From: Allomyces macrogynus ATCC 38327
Lineage: Eukaryota > Blastocladiomycota > Blastocladiomycetes > Blastocladiales > Blastocladiaceae
DNA length: 22,671 bases
Direction of reading: 5' to 3'
NCBI GenBank assembly: GCA_000151295.1
Contig: GG745343.1
Location: forward strand, 717,201-739,871
Part shown: positions 8,228 to 17,279 of the stretch, piece by piece
How positions within the stretch are numbered: the stretch's first letter is position 1
How the letters are laid out: each line of letters begins with the position of its first letter
The notes under the pieces: generated by a model
Database searches by the model: none
What the model was told of the DNA's origin: nothing
What the model saw: only the letters and a program-made list of their open reading frames with translations
Position numbers and translations under genes: made by a program

Positions 8228-9479
8228 CTACTTCTGAGCGTAGTTGTAGAAGCCCTCGCCCGACTTGCGGCCGAGCTTGCCCGCGGCCACGAGGTCGTTG
8301 AGGAGCTTCGACGGCGCCACGAGCTCCTTGCCCTTAAGGCCGTCACCGTTCGTGTACCAGCCGTCAATGATGAACTTGACCGTGTCGAGGCCGACAAACT
8401 AGAGAGAGCCACTCAGTCAGTCAGTCACCGTCATGCGCGCTTGCGATCCTCGTCCCGCGCCGAAAGAACAAGAGAGAAACGCACGTCAGCCAGTTCGAAT
8501 GGACCCATCGGGTACCCGGCACCGAGCTTCATGGCTGTGTCGACATCAGCAATCGACGCCTCGCCACGCTCGACGATTCGCACGGCCTCCATGAGGTAGG
8601 GCACGAGCAGGCGGTTCACAATGAACCCGGGCGTGTCCTTGCACGAGACGGGTGCCTTCTTCAGGTCGCGGCAGAATTGGAGCAGCGAGTTAAAGACGAC
8701 GTCGGACGTGTCGCGCGTGCGAATCACCTCGACGAGCTTCATTTGCGGGACCGGGTTGAAAAAGTGCAGGCCCGCAAACCGGTCGCGACGTTGCGTCGCC
8801 TCGGCAATGTCGGCAATCTTGAGGGACGACGTGTTGCTCGCGAAAATCGTGTGCTTGGGCGCGGCCTCGTCGAGGGCCGCAAACAGCTTTTGCTTGACGG
8901 TCAGGTTCTCGACAATGGCCTCGACGACGAGATCGGCCTTGGTCGCGGCCTGCGCGCCCTCGGTCGACTGGTGGATGTTGGCCATGATCTGGTCGACAAA
9001 CGACTGCGCGCCCGCCGCGTCCTCGGCGTACTTTTTCTTGGCCGTGCGCTTGAGCGACGACAGAATGATCTTCTCGCCCTTGGCGAGCGCATCAGGGGTC
9101 ACGTCGACCATGGTCACTTGGCACCCGGCCTGCGCCGAGACCTGGACTGTTCAGCGTGGACCAGTGTCAGGCTCAATCCGATCACCAAGAGCATCGTCAA
9201 GACGCGCGCGTACCAATACCGGCGCCCATGAGCCCTGGAGCGGTAATTCAAGTGCCCATGATCGCGTTCATGTCGAGTGGCCGCATAGGAAATATCGTCA
9301 GCCCAACGCGTTCTTGTGGATCCACGGCGCGCAGAGCACTCCGCACCGGAGCCAAACACCGTGACGTTCTTGATGGGCTGCACATCGCCGGCAGCGGTCG
9401 CGAGCATCGCGGCCGAGTGCGCGAGCAGCGGGCGGCGCACGGCCTGGGCAAGGGCGGCAGTCGATGCGCGGGCGAGCAT
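8228..9479 (-). CDS. HADH: Mitochondrial short-chain 3-hydroxyacyl-CoA dehydrogenase
   Basis: Four exons: 9347-9479, 9214-9234 (only 21 nt), 8485-9146 and 8228-8398, giving 329 codons (328 aa). Residues 1 to about 33 are an Arg/Ala-rich presequence lacking acids ([20 protein letters not shown]), consistent with mitochondrial import. The Rossmann motif GSGLMG (43-48) is assembled across exons 1 and 2. [27 protein letters not shown] and [11 protein letters not shown] are family signatures. His179 and Glu191 form the catalytic pair with the same 12-residue spacing as human His158/Glu170. The C-terminal domain ends in [13 protein letters not shown]. It oxidises L-3-hydroxyacyl-CoA with NAD+ in fatty-acid beta-oxidation. 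The C-terminus YAQK is not a peroxisomal signal. The ATG is preceded by a run of accagc units and sits in context caccATG. Confidence 0.95.
9214..9234 (-). other. 21-nt microexon of HADH
   Basis: This exon encodes the heart of the NAD-binding loop (the last two bases of Gly45, then LMGAGI and the first base of Val52). It is flanked by a 112-nt and a 67-nt intron. Skipping it would remove seven residues in frame and destroy cofactor binding. Confidence 0.85.
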
Positions 9480-9505
9480 GGTGCTGGTGCTGGTGCTGGT
9501 GTTGG
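9480..9505 (+). repeat. Hexanucleotide repeat in HADH 5' leader
   Basis: About four imperfect units of ggtgct on the + strand lie immediately upstream of the HADH ATG; the transcript reads accagc repeats directly into caccATG. It could be slippage-prone, and it is in frame with the start codon, with no obvious upstream ATG in the run. Confidence 0.7.
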
Positions 9506-9782
9506 TCCAAAGCGTGTTGATGACGGGCAGGGGATCGACGCGAGCGCGAGAGAAATCGTATTCCAAGGTCGGCCGATGCCGGAGTCGAAGGAAACGCGCC
9601 ACAACGCGAGTTGCGAGGGAGCCAACTTGCAACGTGACTTGACATCATATGACGGTTGACCACCAACGACGGCGCGGTCACGTTCATTTCCAAAAGCTCA
9701 AGTCTTATCCCCATTATCCCCACGATCAAAACCGATTCTCCTCGAAACTTACAAGGGACTACGTCGCGGCCAGCACGACGAC
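9506..9782. other. Spacer between the membrane-protein gene and HADH
   Basis: About 280 nt holding the HADH promoter and the 3' end of the next minus-strand gene. Nothing else is recognised. Confidence 0.4.
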
Positions 9783-10805
9783 CTACGCGGGCGGTGGCCA
9801 CGCTGCTGCGACCCTATCTTCTGCCGACGGCGCGACGTGACGTTCCGTCTCCGCAGCAGGCGACGCAGCCGCACAAACCACACCCACTTCTTTTCCCGCC
9901 ACCTCGGACGCGCCCGGATCCACGCCAGCCCCGTCCAACCCCGCTCGCAGCCGCCACCCTTCGACCAAGGGCGACACGGGCGCCGACGTGATCCCAGCAG
10001 GCACCCAGACGTCCGTCACCTGCATGGCTGCGCCCACGGGCACCCCATCGACGGTCGCTGTGCGCGTGCGTCGCCGCGATCGTGTCCCCGACGACGGCAT
10101 GTGGTGGACCGGGATCGGTGTCGGCTCGTTGGACGGCGGTCCCAGCAACGTCTCGAGCACGATGCGCTCCTGCAAGCGCCGTGCGGCCTCGCGCTCGTCG
10201 ATTGCGGGACCGTAGCCGCGGTAGAGCTCTTCCAGAGGGTGGGTCGATCGCACGTAGTGTTGTCGCGCGTGGCGACGTGCCGTGTGGCCGTGGCTGTTGG
10301 TCAGCGGCTTGGATCCATGAGCATGCCAGCGACCTGGACTGCCAGGCACGGACGCTGGTGGGGACGGCGGCATGATGCGGGGGACGGGACCGACTTGGTA
10401 TGCTGTTGCGATTGAAACCACCCAGTCAGAAATTGGTCCGTCTCAGACCACGAGCGACACAGCAGTGAGCGTACTCCCAGTCCGCCAATCAAACACGACT
10501 TGCAGGGCCGTTTTTGCCCGAGCGCGCGGGTACCCATGCTTCCAGTCGAAATACGGGTCCTCGTCGTCGAGCCCCCAACGCATGGCCTTGATTCGATCCA
10601 AAAGATGGTGAAACACGGCCTCGACGAGCTGCCGTCCGTTTTGCGCGCCAGCGAGCAAGTAAAACGGCGCGCTGCCGACAATCGCAGCGAGGACGGCTGT
10701 CGGCGCAGCCACAAAAAAACCAATGCTGAGCGCCAGGCCAATCGCAGAGGCCCAAAGCGGGAACGTGATGGCGGCAAGCACGAGCGTCTTGGTTGCAATT
10801 GTCAT
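9783..10805 (-). CDS. Unrecognised protein with N-terminal membrane hairpin
   Basis: Two exons, 10475-10805 and 9783-10402, with a 72-nt GTACG...CAACAG intron, give 317 codons (316 aa). ATG 10805 (caacaATGA) is the first before a strongly hydrophobic block. Residues about 8-54 form two membrane segments (TLVLAAITFPLWASAIGLAL; then IGFFVAAPTAVLAAIVGSAP) with a short turn. A soluble acidic/aromatic patch follows (RWGLDDEDPYFDWKHGY, about 77-93). The rest is Pro/Ser/Arg-rich, with one predicted helix (DEREAARRLQERIVLETLL, about 180-198). No family is recognised. The frame, intron and codon use support a real gene. It sits head-to-head with RIB7, but nothing links their functions. Confidence 0.7.
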
Positions 10806-11117
10806 TGTTGATGGTGCGTTGGATCTGGCGCGGCGCGGGCAGGCACTGGGTCCACCGCCTGTGGTTAGTTGTCGATCGGCGTCGCCGTGATGGAGACGCG
10901 TGGCCGACGAGGTGCCGGGGCCGCCAACTTGATGCTGGTGTGCTGCTGCTGGCAAGACGTAGATGCGGCGTGGAGCTCACGTCGGCTGCAAGCTGAGCAG
11001 CGCGTTGAGGCTCAGCAACAGCGATGGACGAGTGTGACACAAACCCACATGACCGCGTCGTCTTGTGCACTGACGCCGTTCGCTGCGATCAATCTGATCA
11101 TGAACTCGACCTCCACC
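10806..11117. promoter_or_regulatory. Divergent promoter region, membrane protein (-) and RIB7 (+)
   Basis: About 310 nt between the two chosen starts. It includes two in-frame upstream ATGs for RIB7 (11049 and 11100). No TATA box or known operator is recognised. Confidence 0.4.
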
Positions 11118-12167
11118 ATGACAGAGTCGTCGCCACTTCAAACAACAATCCGCAAAACGATCCTCGAGCCATGCGGAATTCCCTTCGACTGCAGCAGCGG
11201 CGCCTGCAAACATGACGAAGACAGAAACGGCTCTCTTCCCTTGGTCACAGTCACCTGGGCACAGACGCTTGACGGCCGCGTGTCGGGGCCAAACGGAAAC
11301 ATGATCGCCATCAGCGGTCCCGAGGCCTTCATCATGACCCATATGTGCGCCGCTCCGTCCACCTTTCTGTCCACGGCCGTGGTCGTGTGGCGAGGCTTAC
11401 GCGAACAAAGCGGCCAGGCTTCGGGCAACGCACGACGGGATCCTAGTCGGTGTCGGCACCGTCAAGAACGACAATCCGCGCTTGACCGGTACGCACGATC
11501 ATCTGCGCCCAAATGAACGCGATATTGCGGCTCTATTGTTCATGATGTCGTTCTCTTTTTCCTTCAGTGCGTATCGCCGACCTGGTCGTTGATCGCGGCG
11601 AGCTGGTCCTCTCTGATTTGGTGGCCGCGAACCATCCGCAACCCATCGTTCTGGATCCGCGACTGGCGCTGCCCGAAACGTGCCACCTCGTGACGAACCA
11701 AACTTGCCGTCGCCCATGGATCGTCTTTGATCCCAAGGCGGCCAACGTGTCGGCTGCGGCCGTGGCCGAAAAGGCCAAGGTGCGTTTTGATCCGCACGAC
11801 GGCGTTCAATTTACCATCGCGCCGAAACTGATCGCTTCGCTTGTAGCGTCTCGTGACCGCTGGTTGCAAGCTAATCCCTGTCGCCAATGCGCGGCACGAC
11901 CTGCATGGAGTCCTGCGCGCTTTGCGAACGCAAGGCGGCATGCGCTCGATCATGGTTGAGGGCGGGCGCGCTGTACTCGAGTCGTTTCTGACCGCGCAGC
12001 CGCCCGTGGCCAACGCTGTGATCATCACCGTCGCGCCGCGCTTTGTTGGTGGTGGGGTTCACCTAAGCCCGAGCATCGATTGGACGCGCACCGCACAATC
12101 GGGTGGACGTGTTGCGTGGAGCAGTTTGGGTGATGATGCGATCATGGTCTGGCGTCGCGGCCAATAA
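11118..12167 (+). CDS. RIB7: 2,5-diamino-6-ribosylamino-pyrimidinone 5'-phosphate reductase, with frame break
   Basis: Exons 11118-11344, 11418-11488 and 11568-12167; the introns (73 and 79 nt) start GTGCG and GTACG. Motifs run in family order: VTVTWAQTLDGRVSG, ISGPEAFIMTHMLRATHDG (made across intron 1), ILVGVGTVKNDNPRLT, DLVAANHPQPIVLDPRLALP, then MRSIMVEGGRAVLESFL and VIITVAPRFVGGG. Fungal Rib7 reduces the ribosylamino-pyrimidine before deamination in riboflavin synthesis, using NADPH. The TAA stop at 12165 lies inside an AATAAA. Between about 11835 and 11870 the frame shifts by one base: LIASLVAS is followed, one frame over, by AGCKLIPVANARHDLHGVL. One surplus base or a 28-nt GT...AG segment (11844-11871) would both restore it. 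Without that segment the protein is 289 aa from ATG 11118 (accATGA), or 312 aa from 11049. Confidence 0.88.
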
Positions 12168-13320
12168 ATTGGATTTGAGGTCTGAGTGCAAAAAGGGCTC
12201 GTCCTCTTTCTGGTTTGCCTCCAGGCCACCACGATGGCGCACACGCGAGAAAATACAAGTCTGGAACTTCTCCACCGCTTCCACTCAACAGCCAGTGTTA
12301 TGGGCCGGCTCGACTCCAGCGCGACACCAACTGGCGCGACCTGAAGTTACCGGGAGTGAAACACGTACGTCGCGCCCATCACCGACACCATCAGTGCGCG
12401 ATCAAAATTTCAAGAATTGTGGGCGTCGCGCTTATCGTGATTCGACAGGTCGACAATCGAAGTCTCAATCGTTCAACTCTTGATATGTGCAAAGACGACC
12501 CTGTTTGCTGCTCCATTGACGATCAAGCACGCAACATGCTTGCGCCCAGGCGTGGGCATGGATTGTGACGCTGCCCTTGTTTGAAAGGCGCCGTTCATTT
12601 CCTTTCAAGAACCGAGGTCTGAAACAAAGCAATGAAAGACGCGCGCATGACCCGTTGCTGCTGCATCCGTGGGAAAAGACGGCGTTCTTACGACGAGAGG
12701 GCCATGGGCTGGACTACGACGCTATTTCAAGCAACTAACGCTGCGAGTCGGCTGGCTATTGGCGCCGTCACGCTCGACAAAGAGCAGTGTGTGCACAGGG
12801 AGCGAAGGTGGCAAATGGCGATCACTGAGTCACTGCGAGACAAGTGTCAACATCGTGCCTGGCAGCCTGTCTCGCGCCCAGCCGTTCTTGCTCCTGGCAG
12901 CTGCCAACTTCTTCGACGGGTTCTTGGACGAGGCCAAGGACGCGTTGGATTGTGATGAAGTTGTGGTGAATGGCAGAGAGCGTGGCGGAAAGCAGTAGGG
13001 GCGCGACTGCGCATGCGCAAAGCGCGGCATCAAGCAAAAAAGTAATCAACCATCATCAGCCAGCAGCAGAAGCATCAATCCAACCCCTGGCCTGCCAGTT
13101 CGCGGCTTGTACCGCGAGCGAGAGCCGGGATAAGCTGAAATTTTGAAGGAAACCCCTTTTCTCTCCTTGCGGATGGGCGATGATGGCTGCTGATGTGCAT
13201 CCACGGGGGCCTGGCGTCATGACGGCCGCCGACCGTCGCACGCCCACCCACCGATCTTGCAGCTCCAAACTTGGCATCGTTGATGGCCAAGCAGCTGCCT
13301 CGGGCGAGAAAAATTAAAAT
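12168..13320. other. Gene-poor region with possible relic exons
   Basis: No gene can be placed with confidence. A GTACG...CGACAG segment at 12365-12448 looks like an intron of the local type. Two patches read protein-like on the + strand: about 12650-12730 (PLLLHPWEKTAF, then GHGLDYDAIS) and about 12878-12998 (AAANFFDGFLDEAKDALDCD, ending TAG), but in different frames and with stops between. They may be exons of one unrecognised gene or decayed remnants. Confidence 0.35.
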
Positions 13321-13900
13321 AAGACATGGCAGTACATTGTACCAGACGTAATCCATGTGTGGGAGTTGGAAGTGAAGCGAGTGTGCAAGCGGAATCATCA
13401 GTGCAAGGCAGGGGCAGACCGCTTGAACCCAGCCCACCTTGTCCTTGCATCTGCCGTCGAACAACCGGCCGACTGCCCCGCACCAATACGCAGACCATCA
13501 AGAGTACAACGGCGCGAGTGGAATGCGCCAGGTGAGACTGGATTCGGTGTGCTGGAAGGGCTCGAAAATGCAGCTCAAAGCGCCGGCGTACTTTGGGCGC
13601 TCGCGATGGGGTGTGGCCGGTGGCGGCGAGGGTGACAAGGTCGTCATGCGCACTCACCGTTCGAGCAACCAACACAACCAAGCACGCCCTGCTGCTGGCC
13701 CCCACCCGCCAGCCCGCTCTATATCTTGCGCTCGCCCGCCCGCCCGCATCCTCTCTCCCGCGCACCCACGCTCCTCGTCTTCCCGCCCGTGTCCCCTCGC
13801 TCCTCGACCTCGAGCCAGCGCGCGAGCCCCGACGCCAGCGACGATCCGTCTCGCAGCCCACACATCGCCCCGCCTCGGCACCAACCTTGCTGAACGACTC
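13321..13900. other. Probable promoter-like region, GC/CT-rich
   Basis: From 13690 to 13860 the + strand is rich in cgcccgcc and ctcc runs, with a ctctatatct element near 13717-13727, resembling a promoter and leader. A 48-codon minus-strand ORF at 13501-13647 (contains ALSCIFEPFQHTESSLTWRI) has protein-like composition but no partner. Confidence 0.3.
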
Positions 13901-14280
13901 GTTCCGGTACGTTTTCACCACCTTCTTCACCTCACCCCCACCCTCTGCCCGGCTGCGCATGCAGGGGACATGGTCCCCTTGGTGGGGAGCCCGTCGATGG
14001 GTCGGATCGAGTCGTTGTGGGGGTGCTTGGCGGTGGGACGGCGCGGGCGCAACGCGGACTCGCGCAAGCGCCAAGTGGAGATGCACACAGGCCCCCGCTG
14101 TCGACGGCTCACCACCATCGCCCGCGCGCATCCACCATCACGAGTCCAACGCACTGCGGACAAGGACCGCGCGCACGTCCCCTGCATGTCGTACCGGCCG
14201 ACGGTGGCGTCCGACTCGGTGGTGGGTCTGGGACCGCGAGTACATGTTGAACGGGTACTGACCGCTGCCAACCAACCATA
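13700..14280 (+). other. Candidate spliced transcript with a 5'-UTR intron
   Basis: A clean intron-like segment, GTACGT to GCATGCAG with a pyrimidine tract, runs about 13911-13968 and matches the donor rule of this window. Just after it, ATG 13971 in good context (gacATGG) opens 104 codons to TAA 14281 (MVPLVGSPSMGRIESLWGCL at its start). Third-position GC is high, but I recognise no family, and the minus strand has an equally open frame of 119 codons. It is recorded as a weak candidate only. Confidence 0.3.
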
Positions 14281-14361
14281 ATGCACCCACCTTTATTTTT
14301 GGGCCGTCTTGTCTCCCCTTCCTTACTGTCCAGCACCCCAAACTACCTATCTCCAACCACC

Positions 14362-15660
14362 ATGGCCGTTACCAAGTCCACGAAGAAGGCGGCCGCGCCC
14401 AAGAAGACCGAGCCTGCCGTGCCTGCGTCGCCCGCCAAGAAGCGCACGTCGTCGTCGCGCGCGGCCAAGGAGGCCGAGCCTGTGGCCGCTCCCGCTCCGG
14501 CTAAGAAGCGCAAGACGTCGGCGTCGGGCGCCAAGGAGGAGAAGGCCGCTCCGGCGGCCAAGAAGGCGCCCGCGGCCAAGAAGGAGAAGGCTGCTTCGGC
14601 GGCCAAGAAGGCGCCCGCGGCCAAGAAAGAGACGGCCAAGAAGCCCGCGACCAAGGCGGCCAAGGCTAAGGTCGCTGACGAAACGCTCAAGGGCACCAAG
14701 GCGCCGACCAAGAAGGCAGCCACGGCCGAGAAGAAGGCTACGTCGTCCAAGAAGTCGGCCGAGTCGGCGACCAAGAAGTCGTCGAAGAAGTCGGGCGAGG
14801 CCGCGGCGGAGAAGAAGTCGAAGACGTCGGGCTCGAAGAAGGCCGCGACCAAGAAGGCCGAGACGACGCCGTCGCCGACGGCCATCAAGGCCGCAAGCAA
14901 GCGCCGCCACCGCGTCTCGACGAGTGAGCGCAACGCGACGGTTGCCGAGCTCGCCGCCCAGAAGGAGGCTGCTGAGAAGGAGGCCAAGGAGGCGGCGCGC
15001 TCGGCGCGTGCGGCTCGCGCCGCGCAGCGTCTCGGCGACTTTGTCCTGCCCGAGGACCCGATGGACGTCGACGAAGACTCGGAGACGGACGGCGAGAACG
15101 AGGAGGCCGCCGCCGAGGGCGAGAAGGCCGCTGAGGAGGCCGCGGCGCCCGCCGAGCCAAAGGAGAAGAAGAAGGCCGAGCCCAAGCCGGCGCTCAAGGA
15201 GCTGCCGTCGATCACGGTCACGGACGAGACGGGTGCATCGCACAACCTCAAGGACCTCGCTGCCGAGCGCGGTGTGGTGCTCTTCGCCTACCCGAGGGCC
15301 AACACGGGCGGGTGCACGACGCAGGCGTGCGGATTCCGTGACCACGCGGCCGAGTTCACGGCCGCTGGCTACAACGTCTACGGCATCTCGTTCGACTCGG
15401 CCAAGTCGCAGTCGTCGTGGAAGGCCAAGCACAACCTGCCCTACCCGCTTCTGACCGACGCCAAGGCCAAGGACGAGTCGGCGCTGTACGCGCTCGGCGC
15501 CACCAAGGCCAAGGGCACCAGCATCACGCGCTCGCACTGGGTGTTTGCCAAGGGCGGCGCCCTGATTGACGCGCAGATCCAGATCTCGCCCAAGGAGTCG
15601 TTCCCCAAGGCGCTCGAGACGGCCAGGGCCAACCCGCAGGTCGAGGCCACGTCGGCCTAA
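14362..15660 (+). CDS. DOT5: Dot5/PrxQ-type peroxiredoxin with long histone-H1-like N-terminal tail
   Basis: Intronless, 432 aa, ATG in ideal context (caccATGG). Residues 1 to about 200 are Lys/Ala/Ser/Pro-rich with many AKK, KKA and AAPAKK units, like linker histone tails. An Arg/Ala helix (about 205-235) and an acidic stretch (about 240-260) follow. The peroxiredoxin domain is about 280-425. YPRANTGGCTTQACGFRD carries the peroxidatic Cys318 within PxxxTxxC and a second Cys323 five residues on, the PrxQ/BCP arrangement. NVYGISFDSAKSQSSWKAKH and ISPKESFPKALE match yeast Dot5, the nuclear thiol peroxidase. It should reduce peroxides with thioredoxin as donor, probably bound to chromatin through its tail (inference). 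Yeast Dot5 has only about 60 residues before the domain, so the tail is unusually long. The family's Pro after Thr is Gly here. Confidence 0.92.
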   Translation: MAVTKSTKKAAAPKKTEPAVPASPAKKRTSSSRAAKEAEPVAAPAPAKKRKTSASGAKEEKAAPAAKKAPAAKKEKAASAAKKAPAAKKETAKKPATKAAKAKVADETLKGTKAPTKKAATAEKKATSSKKSAESATKKSSKKSGEAAAEKKSKTSGSKKAATKKAETTPSPTAIKAASKRRHRVSTSERNATVAELAAQKEAAEKEAKEAARSARAARAAQRLGDFVLPEDPMDVDEDSETDGENEEAAAEGEKAAEEAAAPAEPKEKKKAEPKPALKELPSITVTDETGASHNLKDLAAERGVVLFAYPRANTGGCTTQACGFRDHAAEFTAAGYNVYGISFDSAKSQSSWKAKHNLPYPLLTDAKAKDESALYALGATKAKGTSITRSHWVFAKGGALIDAQIQISPKESFPKALETARANPQVEATSA

Positions 15661-16121
15661 GTTTGGTCGCATCGCTGCACCACATGCGCGCGTGTTGGTC
15701 GGGTATCTTCGGTGACGATGCCTTGACCGCGCTCGATTCACTGTGAGGGGCGCTACGTCCAAGCCGCCCCTGAGACGCTTTCAGCTCCCCATTCGTCCAC
15801 TATTTATTCCGCGTTTTTATTATGCCATTCTTTTCGTTCACCTCTTTTTGTACCTCACGGCCTCGTTGGTTGATTGGCGGGCAGCGGCGCTCTGCAGGCT
15901 CCCTGCCGCTCAAGACATTCGGAATTCAAATGATGTCCTTCATGGAAAACCTTGCGAGCGTTGTCGTGTGCATCATCACAGGGACGAAAGGACCGTTCGG
16001 CCATTGCTGCCTCGACAGATCACAAACAAGGACTGGCATTTGCTCTGCAGCCTCTTGAGTCACCACTGTCATTTTATCGGCGATCTACCCTCATCATAAT
16101 TCTCTCCTCACCCGTCAGGTG
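15661..16121. other. 3' flank of the peroxiredoxin gene
   Basis: AT-richer stretch after the stop, with ctatttattcc and tttttattat near 15800-15825, as expected for 3' UTR and polyadenylation. No coding region is recognised. Confidence 0.4.
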
Positions 16122-16163
16122 CTTCTCCACCCGGTCGGCAGCTGCGCGCTCGCGTGTCGTGGA
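16122..16163 (-). repeat. Degenerate 42-nt repeat, copy 1
   Basis: It begins cttctccac on the + strand and on the minus strand reads STTRERAAADRVEKHL. Related copies are at 16632-16673 and 17064-17104. Similarity continues about 60 nt on: 16178-16210 resembles 17154-17190 (ggatgatcctggatctc against gatgaccttggatctc). Confidence 0.6.
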
Positions 16164-16436
16164 GAGCGCATGCGGTGGATGATCCTGGATCTCCTGTCCT
16201 ACGCGCCTTGCAGAAAATGCGTGCAAAGCACTGGCTCCCTTCTTCCACTGTTTAGTTTCCATATCTCGGCCGCACAACTGCACGCACGAACCGGCACGTT
16301 TTAAGCGCATCTTCTCTTCCCAGCTCACTTTTCCTTGATCCATCGGTCGTGGCAGCAACTGACTTGCGACCACGTCTTCAAGCGCCGCATCGTTACGCTT
16401 GCACAACCCACGCCATGCGCCCGGCCAGGTCTGTCA

Positions 16437-16563
16437 CACCGCGTTGCCGATCGCGTTCCTCGCCACGACTAGTCGGCTCAGAGTGCGCGGAAACGGCCCG
16501 AGCGCACGGGACGCGTCGGTAAGCGCTCGCGTCGAGCTCAGTGGGCGAAACCGACATAGCGTA
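16437..16563 (-). pseudogene. Relic of an F-box/LRR paralogue
   Basis: On the minus strand this reads RALGPFPRTLSRLVVARNAI, closely matching HALGSLPRSLRRLVVAGNVL in the intact gene at 17280-19325 (about 17565-17690). The match extends upstream (LSSTRALTDA against LSVARTGLDADA) and then runs into a TGA at 16434. The surrounding sequence has stops and no start or domain, so this is a decayed duplicate of one or two LRR units. Confidence 0.7.
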
Positions 16564-16631
16564 AAGTAGTGAAGGGCGGGAGTATAAGATGCTCTATTGA
16601 GACCACCGCAAGCCATGAAGCCCGCTAGGGT

Positions 16632-16673
16632 CTTCTCCACTCAGTCGGCGACAGAGTGGTTGCGCGTCGTGAG
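16632..16673 (-). repeat. Degenerate 42-nt repeat, copy 2
   Basis: The minus strand reads LTTRNHSVAD, a stop, then VEKTL. The in-frame TGA shows decay. It lies just upstream, in transcription sense, of the LRR relic at 16437-16563. Confidence 0.6.
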
Positions 16674-17063
16674 TGTGCCGCATGCGAGCACCCGATTGAT
16701 GAGTCTGTGATGCTGGCCCAGCAGGCACACACAGTTCGCCGCCAAGAGCACAGAGTTATCGGTAAACTTTCGTTTGAATCGAAGAACAATTCCTTGATAT
16801 CACATGGAGACGGATACTCCTGCCCACTCTACTTCCCTGCGTTGTAATGGCGGCATGCGAGTCGCGCATTCCACCCCTGCTCGCGTTGGAGCCGCAATGT
16901 CTCAATCACCCTGAGGCTGACCGGCGCCAATGGCATGTCCGGACGCGTCAACGGCGCGCAAACAACGCGAAAGCACGACGCCAGCGCACCAGCTGCCCAC
17001 CACGATCGAAGCTCGCTATCAACAAATTGTCTCCAGCTCAATGTTTCTCACGCCTACCCTGAT

Positions 17064-17104
17064 CTTCTCCACTCGGTCAGCAGTCGTCCATTCGTGCGCC
17101 GTGA
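17064..17104 (-). repeat. Degenerate 42-nt repeat, copy 3
   Basis: The minus strand reads LTAHEWTTADRVEKI. Spacing to copy 2 is 432 nt, and from copy 2 to copy 1 is 510 nt, suggesting an old tandem array of units of about 0.45-0.5 kb. Confidence 0.6.
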
Positions 17105-17279
17105 GCGAACTCGACTCGGAAGGGCCGTAACGATCGACTGGAGACGGCACGGCTGATGACCTTGGATCTCTCTGTCGTCCGACGCGCCCTGTGGCATGCC
17201 AATCGAATCCATCAATCATTACGCACTCAAATACCAACTCTGGAGCGACACGGAATCATTCTCCTCTCATTCTCCACCT

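Noticed and set aside
11844..11871. 28-nt intron in RIB7 as a firm call
   Set aside because: Its length and donor differ from every other intron here; a one-base error explains the frame equally well.
13217..14131. A 304-codon minus-strand open frame
   Set aside because: Low-complexity Arg/Ala composition and no recognisable motif. Splice-like signals in the region fit the + strand better.
14347..15762. A 471-codon minus-strand open frame opposite the peroxiredoxin
   Set aside because: It is the antisense shadow of the Lys/Ala-rich tail; the + strand frame has a complete peroxiredoxin domain and an ideal start.
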